From contig JABIQT010000323.1 in assembly GCA_018667995.1 (NCBI GenBank), forward strand, positions 1 through 28,804: DNA of 28,804 nucleotides, given 5' to 3'. This document shows, piece after piece, positions 25,315 through 28,804 of this stretch. This stretch comes from Candidatus Latescibacterota bacterium (GTDB taxonomy: Bacteria; JAAXHH01; JABIQT01). Numbering within the stretch: the first letter of the stretch is position 1; each line of letters starts with the position of its first letter. Made by a program: the position numbers and the translations under genes. Under the pieces are notes generated by a model. It searched no databases. It was given only the letters and a program-made list of their open reading frames with translations, and was not told where the DNA came from.

Positions 25315-26367
25315 CTACCTTTCAATGCCCTGCCCATTTAGATCCACCAGTTCGGGATAGTGGATCGCCGCCACATCCGGATGAGACCGGGCGCGAAATT
25401 TCAGTTTATTGGCGCCATAGACCGAAAACACGGGATCGTCCGGATCAGTATTCTCCCCGCCAACAGCATCCAGAGCCAACTCAATCGGCAACGGTACAGG
25501 AACCACGCTTGCTTCCAGAGCAGGATTTACAAAGTAGGCCAGCGATATCCGCTCCGAACCTTCCGGCGGCATGACAACTCGATGCTTGGTGGCACGTAGA
25601 TACCCTCCAGTGGCAATCTGCAACATCTCTCCAAGATTCATGATCATGGAGCCCGATCTGGGTTCCACCTTGACGGTATCATTTCCGATTCCAACTTCGA
25701 GTCCTGAAACTCCATCCTGTAGGATGAACGTCAATAGCCCTGAATCCTGATGAAGACCGACCCCTTGTCCGCTCTCGCCAGGTACGTGGGGATATCGAAT
25801 GACCTTCAACAAGAATTCGGGATCCTGGCCGGTCAGATAGTCGAAGTAGTTCTTTTGCTGACCCAAGCCAAGCGCCAGAGCTCGGAGTACACGGGTACCC
25901 AATTTCGACATCTGGTCCATCCACAGCAGCATACCGTCCTGCATATCCGGAAGAGCGGGCGGCCATTGATTCGGCCCGTGAAGTCTCAGCCAGAGAGGAT
26001 CATCCGGCCCCACCGGCACCACATCGCGCTCCGGACCAAAATCGATTTGGTCGCGCCAATCTCTCACATTGTTTGTGCGCTCCATGCCCAGACGGGTGTA
26101 TCCCCGAAACTGGGCACTCTTTGTATTCCGGATGGCGAGCCGGTCTGATTCTGGCAAATCGAAAAACCTGCGCGTAGTATTCAGCACTTGCGCCTCAAGA
26201 TCCCCGTCTATTCCATGATTTACCAGGTAGCAGAATCCGGGACCGTGGCAGGCCCCACGCAGTTTCTCGACGCATTCCTGTGCGCCAACCGTTCCCTCAT
26301 CTGTCAGGAAAGCTCCTATATCAATCTCTGGAAGCGGTCGCTGATCCTCTCTGTCTGAAGCTGGCAC
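25315..26367 (-). CDS. Isopenicillin-N-synthase-like Fe(II)/2-oxoglutarate oxygenase
   Basis: 350 residues. The N-terminal DIOX_N domain contains GFCYLVNHGI (44-53). The iron ligands are H206, D208 (GLHQDSG) and H262 (ATKHRV), and R273-x-S275 binds 2-oxoglutarate. These are the hallmarks of the plant-gibberellin-oxidase/IPNS superfamily, in which substrates are very varied; no penicillin genes are nearby. The start is GTG 26367 with GGGGAG 9 bases upstream. It runs convergent to larE with 20 bp between the stops. A palindrome (26395-26408) lies 28 bp ahead of the start. Confidence 0.91.
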   Translation of the reverse strand: MPASDREDQRPLPEIDIGAFLTDEGTVGAQECVEKLRGACHGPGFCYLVNHGIDGDLEAQVLNTTRRFFDLPESDRLAIRNTKSAQFRGYTRLGMERTNNVRDWRDQIDFGPERDVVPVGPDDPLWLRLHGPNQWPPALPDMQDGMLLWMDQMSKLGTRVLRALALGLGQQKNYFDYLTGQDPEFLLKVIRYPHVPGESGQGVGLHQDSGLLTFILQDGVSGLEVGIGNDTVKVEPRSGSMIMNLGEMLQIATGGYLRATKHRVVMPPEGSERISLAYFVNPALEASVVPVPLPIELALDAVGGENTDPDDPVFSVYGANKLKFRARSHPDVAAIHYPELVDLNGQGIER

Positions 26368-26394
26368 TTTTATTGACTCCCCTTATTCCCTGAG

Positions 26395-26408
26395 CGTATC
26401 ACGATACG
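26395..26408. repeat. 14-bp palindrome upstream of the IPNS-like gene
   Basis: CGTATC-AC-GATACG, a perfect 6-bp inverted repeat with 2-base spacer, lies 28 bp ahead of the oxygenase start and overlaps the end of a small open frame. The size suits a dimeric regulator. The function is unknown. Confidence 0.35.
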
Positions 26409-26476
26409 GCAAGCATGGCACCAAGAATGGCTGCCGAAGTACCGTAGAGACCTATTTTGCTCCAAAAGACCCTCAT
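26399..26476 (-). CDS. Possible 25-residue hydrophobic peptide
   Basis: ATG 26476 opens MRVFWSKIGLYG, followed by TSAAILGAMLAVS and a stop: a positively charged start and then a small-residue hydrophobic segment, as in membrane micropeptides. GGTGG lies too close to the ATG to be a good ribosome binding site. The same frame is open right from the aminotransferase stop (TGA 26518-26516), so readthrough would attach about 38 residues. It lies in the 148-bp gap between the aminotransferase and oxygenase genes. It may be chance. Confidence 0.25.
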   Translation of the reverse strand: MRVFWSKIGLYGTSAAILGAMLAVS

Positions 26477-26515
26477 TCCACCGGGTTCAATATCACACGT
26501 ATGCTGACACAATGT

Positions 26516-27811
26516 TCATTCACCTATTTCCTCCGCGACGGAAATTATTGCATTCTTGAGCACATGGACGATTCTTGAGATTTCAGTTTCGGTGACGGTG
26601 AACGGCGGACTGATAGCAATGTGATCGCCATTCACACCATCGATGGGACCAGGTGCTCCGGGCATGACAAGAACGCCCCCATCAAAGGCTCGATTCACGA
26701 CTCGAGCCGTGACACCCAGAGCTGGATCAAATGGAGAGTCGGCCTCCTTACCATGCGAGAGATCGATTCCGCTCAGAAGTCCTTTACCCCGCACGGCACT
26801 TACCATGGGCAATTCGCGTAGTGCCTCAAGGCTCTGCAATAGTAGATCACCCATCGCGGCACAGCGAGATATAAGATCGTGCTTTTCAATATACTGCTGT
26901 ACCGCGAGCGCCGTAGCGCACGACAGAGGATTGCCACCGTACGTGTGACCATGCACAAAGGCCGGCGAACTCTCAAAGATCGCATCATAGATGTCGTCCG
27001 TGGCCACGGTGGCAGCGATAGGGGTATACCCGCTGCTGAGCCCCTTGCCGGTGGCCATAATGTCCGGCACTACATCCCAATGGTCGATACCGAAATTCAC
27101 GCCAGTCCTGCCAAATCCAGTGACGACCTCATCAATGATGAGGAGGATATTGTACCGATCGCAGATCTCCCGAACTTTGGGAAAATAGTCGTCGGGTGGC
27201 GCTAGTGCTGCACACGACGTACCGAAGATGGGCTCGGCGATGAAGGCAGAGATATATTCGGCACCGACCTGTTTGATAACACGCTCCAGCTCATCGGTAC
27301 TGTGTGGAGATATGTGCGGGAAGTCCAGCAGATATGGCGTATAGTCCTTACGCCAGGCGCTCCTGCCCGACATGGATAGAGCCCCTACCGTGTTTCCGTG
27401 CCAGCTCTGCCATCTCGATATAATCTGATATTTCGACGGATTCCCCGTCTCAACATGGTATTTGCGAGCGATCTTCATGGCAGATTCAGTCGCTTCTGAA
27501 CCGCCGGATACAAAGAAAACCCGATTCAGGGCTCCCGGCGACATCGCGGCAATCTTCTCAGCCAGATCAATCTGTGACTGACTGATGAATTGCCCATAGG
27601 CAAAACACACTTTTCGTGCTTGATCGGCCATGGCCTGCACAATCTCCTCCACACCGTGCCCTATACTCACCACGTGTACCCCGGCACACGCGTCCAGATA
27701 CTCGTTTCCATCTGTATCGAACAGGCAACAGCCCTTACCATGAGAGATTCGCGGCCATGAGATCTTCTTACTCCGATGAAACACGTGATTGATACTACCC
27801 ACTGAATCCAT
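26516..27811 (-). CDS. Class III PLP-dependent aminotransferase
   Basis: 431 residues counted from ATG 27811, chosen because a perfect AGGAGG lies 5 bases upstream; the open frame 20 codons further has none. Residue numbers from this start: FFVSGGSEATESAMK at 99-113 binds the cofactor phosphate. The aspartate D227 in IIDEVVTGFGR and the lysine K256 in ATGKGLSSGY bind PLP. The family is the omega-amino-acid:pyruvate / glutamate semialdehyde / 4-aminobutyrate group. The SWHGNTVGALS segment is common to these transaminases, so the substrate remains open (beta-alanine, taurine or polyamine-derived amines are typical). It may be co-transcribed with the IPNS-like oxygenase 148 bp downstream. Confidence 0.94.
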   Translation of the reverse strand: MDSVGSINHVFHRSKKISWPRISHGKGCCLFDTDGNEYLDACAGVHVVSIGHGVEEIVQAMADQARKVCFAYGQFISQSQIDLAEKIAAMSPGALNRVFFVSGGSEATESAMKIARKYHVETGNPSKYQIISRWQSWHGNTVGALSMSGRSAWRKDYTPYLLDFPHISPHSTDELERVIKQVGAEYISAFIAEPIFGTSCAALAPPDDYFPKVREICDRYNILLIIDEVVTGFGRTGVNFGIDHWDVVPDIMATGKGLSSGYTPIAATVATDDIYDAIFESSPAFVHGHTYGGNPLSCATALAVQQYIEKHDLISRCAAMGDLLLQSLEALRELPMVSAVRGKGLLSGIDLSHGKEADSPFDPALGVTARVVNRAFDGGVLVMPGAPGPIDGVNGDHIAISPPFTVTETEISRIVHVLKNAIISVAEEIGE

Positions 27812-28047
27812 TGTGTCCTCCTGTTTCAAAAGACCGGCAGAGCGATTCTCGTTTTCAACGCATGTTTGCATACACTATGGCCAGGCTCTCCTTGGTCGTG
27901 GTCCACCAGCGGATATGGCCATGCAGATATTCCAACTTGCACTACCATTCATTATATGAGGCCGTATATTTTACTGCAATAGGAACACACATCCATAATA
28001 CGCGGCCCGCGATAGAGGCCAAGATCTGAACATGGGAGTACATACCG

Positions 28048-28638
28048 TTGCCGACCGCTATAGAAATCCCACGACTTATCTCAGTGATGCTCGAACTCGA
28101 TAAACTAAAAGGGGTTTCACGCCAATCTCTGGTTCTGGGTGGTCTACGCCGGGAGAATTCTGCGGAGCACTCCTGGCATACCGCAACTGCCCTTATGTTG
28201 CTGAGCCAGGTCTGTGGCCATGAGGTCGACATGCTCAAACTATTGAAAATGGCGCTGGTCCATGACATATGCGAAATTGACTATGGGGACACCTCCATAT
28301 ACGCCTCTGACCGGTCGGAGAAATCTGGTCAAGAGTCTGCCTGCATGAATCGAATTCGGGACATGTGCCCTGAACTTATGGATGAGTTTCGCGAGCTGTG
28401 GCTCGAGTACGAAGGGCAGGTTACTCACGAAAGTAGGCTCCTGAAGGTAGCTGATCGCATATTACCACTGATTCTAAATGTGGAAAGCCAAGGGAAGTCC
28501 TGGCAGGAGCAAGGAATCCGCCGGAGTCAGGTCCTGGCTGTTAACCAAACAGTGAAGGAGGTCATGCCCGAACTGTACATCTGGATTGAAAAACAGGTCG
28601 ACGCGGCGGTTCAGAGAGGCTGGTTGCTCGATTCGTAA
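28048..28638 (+). CDS. HD-domain phosphohydrolase (YfbR/HDDC2-like)
   Basis: 196 residues. The metal-binding set is H41 (AEHSWH), H72-D73 (ALVHDICEIDYGD) and the later aspartate in LKVADRILP, with the E-N-S-A-E-H spacing of 5'-deoxynucleotidase YfbR and HDDC2. The likely role is dephosphorylating deoxynucleoside monophosphates or related nucleotides in the cytoplasm. The start is TTG 28048 with GGGAG 9 bases upstream; the ATG at 28032 is in another frame. It is divergent from the aminotransferase gene across 236 bp in which I see no gene and no clear promoter. Confidence 0.9.
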   Translation: MPTAIEIPRLISVMLELDKLKGVSRQSLVLGGLRRENSAEHSWHTATALMLLSQVCGHEVDMLKLLKMALVHDICEIDYGDTSIYASDRSEKSGQESACMNRIRDMCPELMDEFRELWLEYEGQVTHESRLLKVADRILPLILNVESQGKSWQEQGIRRSQVLAVNQTVKEVMPELYIWIEKQVDAAVQRGWLLDS

Positions 28639-28804
28639 CCGGTTGGACTTGAAGTACTTATTGGACCTGAGTCCCTCGCCAGGGCGTACCCTACCAGCAT
28701 TCAGTCCCAGCAACTGATCGTGTCTGTACGTGAGGTCCAGGCGTCTCAAACAAAGTTACAATGGTATTACGGAATCGTATGGCTTGGGCAATTCGCGGTC
28801 GAGG
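28639..28804. other. End of window, no gene recognised
   Basis: 166 bases after the HD-domain gene. Neither strand contains a recognisable coding start; a minus-strand open frame through 28474-28749 overlaps the HD gene and looks accidental. Confidence 0.4.

Noticed and set aside
26362-26377. TGGCAC-N5-TTGAC resembling a sigma-54 promoter
   Set aside because: The -12 GC is missing and it points towards the end of a leftward gene.

Overview
The window is a chromosomal stretch of a free-living bacterium of middling GC, with no phage, insertion sequence, CRISPR array or rRNA/tRNA gene that I can recognise. Strong AGGAGG-type ribosome binding sites, frequent TTG/GTG starts, several Fe(II)/2-oxoglutarate oxygenases, an M28 peptidase, a TonB-type protein (implying an outer membrane) and a sigma factor fused to ankyrin repeats suggest an uncultured Gram-negative lineage such as Latescibacterota or Gemmatimonadota. 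That placement is a guess; the trpS, gnd or tal sequences would be the ones to place phylogenetically.

Region 1 (1-10975, + strand). An M20 peptidase and a quinone oxidoreductase with a palindromic operator candidate precede a sugar-phosphate cluster: transaldolase, glucose-6-phosphate isomerase, 6-phosphogluconate dehydrogenase, the wreck of a glucose-6-phosphate dehydrogenase gene (zwf) and ribulose-phosphate 3-epimerase. Transaldolase and isomerase lie in different frames joined by an A10 run that contains a dnaX-like A AAA AAG slippery heptamer with a Shine-Dalgarno-like element upstream. A -1 shift would give one ~952-residue bifunctional enzyme of the known TalPgi type. zwf keeps only its two ends, with about 1.2 kb missing, a frameshift and a stop. 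rpe is followed 12 bp later by a membrane histidine kinase and, 6 bp further, a sigma-54-type response regulator.

Region 2 (11007-14884, + strand). A PhyH-type dioxygenase is followed by an 836-bp gene-poor stretch and then an isolated 759-residue protein: an ECF sigma factor (about residues 20-180) fused to a long ankyrin-repeat region. A consensus ribosome binding site inside the gene could start the ankyrin part alone at Met204, and a 10-bp inverted repeat lies just upstream of the gene. This is the most unusual protein in the window.

Region 3 (14904-23564, - strand). Eight genes read leftward: trpS, a TonB-family protein, a threonine/serine dehydratase-like PLP enzyme, a FAH-family hydrolase, a cupin, a secreted M28 carboxypeptidase, a nucleotide-sugar-type epimerase/reductase and a DUF6483-like protein. 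The FAH-cupin-M28 and epimerase-DUF6483 joints are tight enough to be operonic.

Region 4 (23931-28804). A dual-specificity phosphatase and LarE (+) converge on an isopenicillin-N-synthase-like oxygenase and a class III aminotransferase (-). A divergent HD-domain nucleotidase-like gene (+) closes the window.
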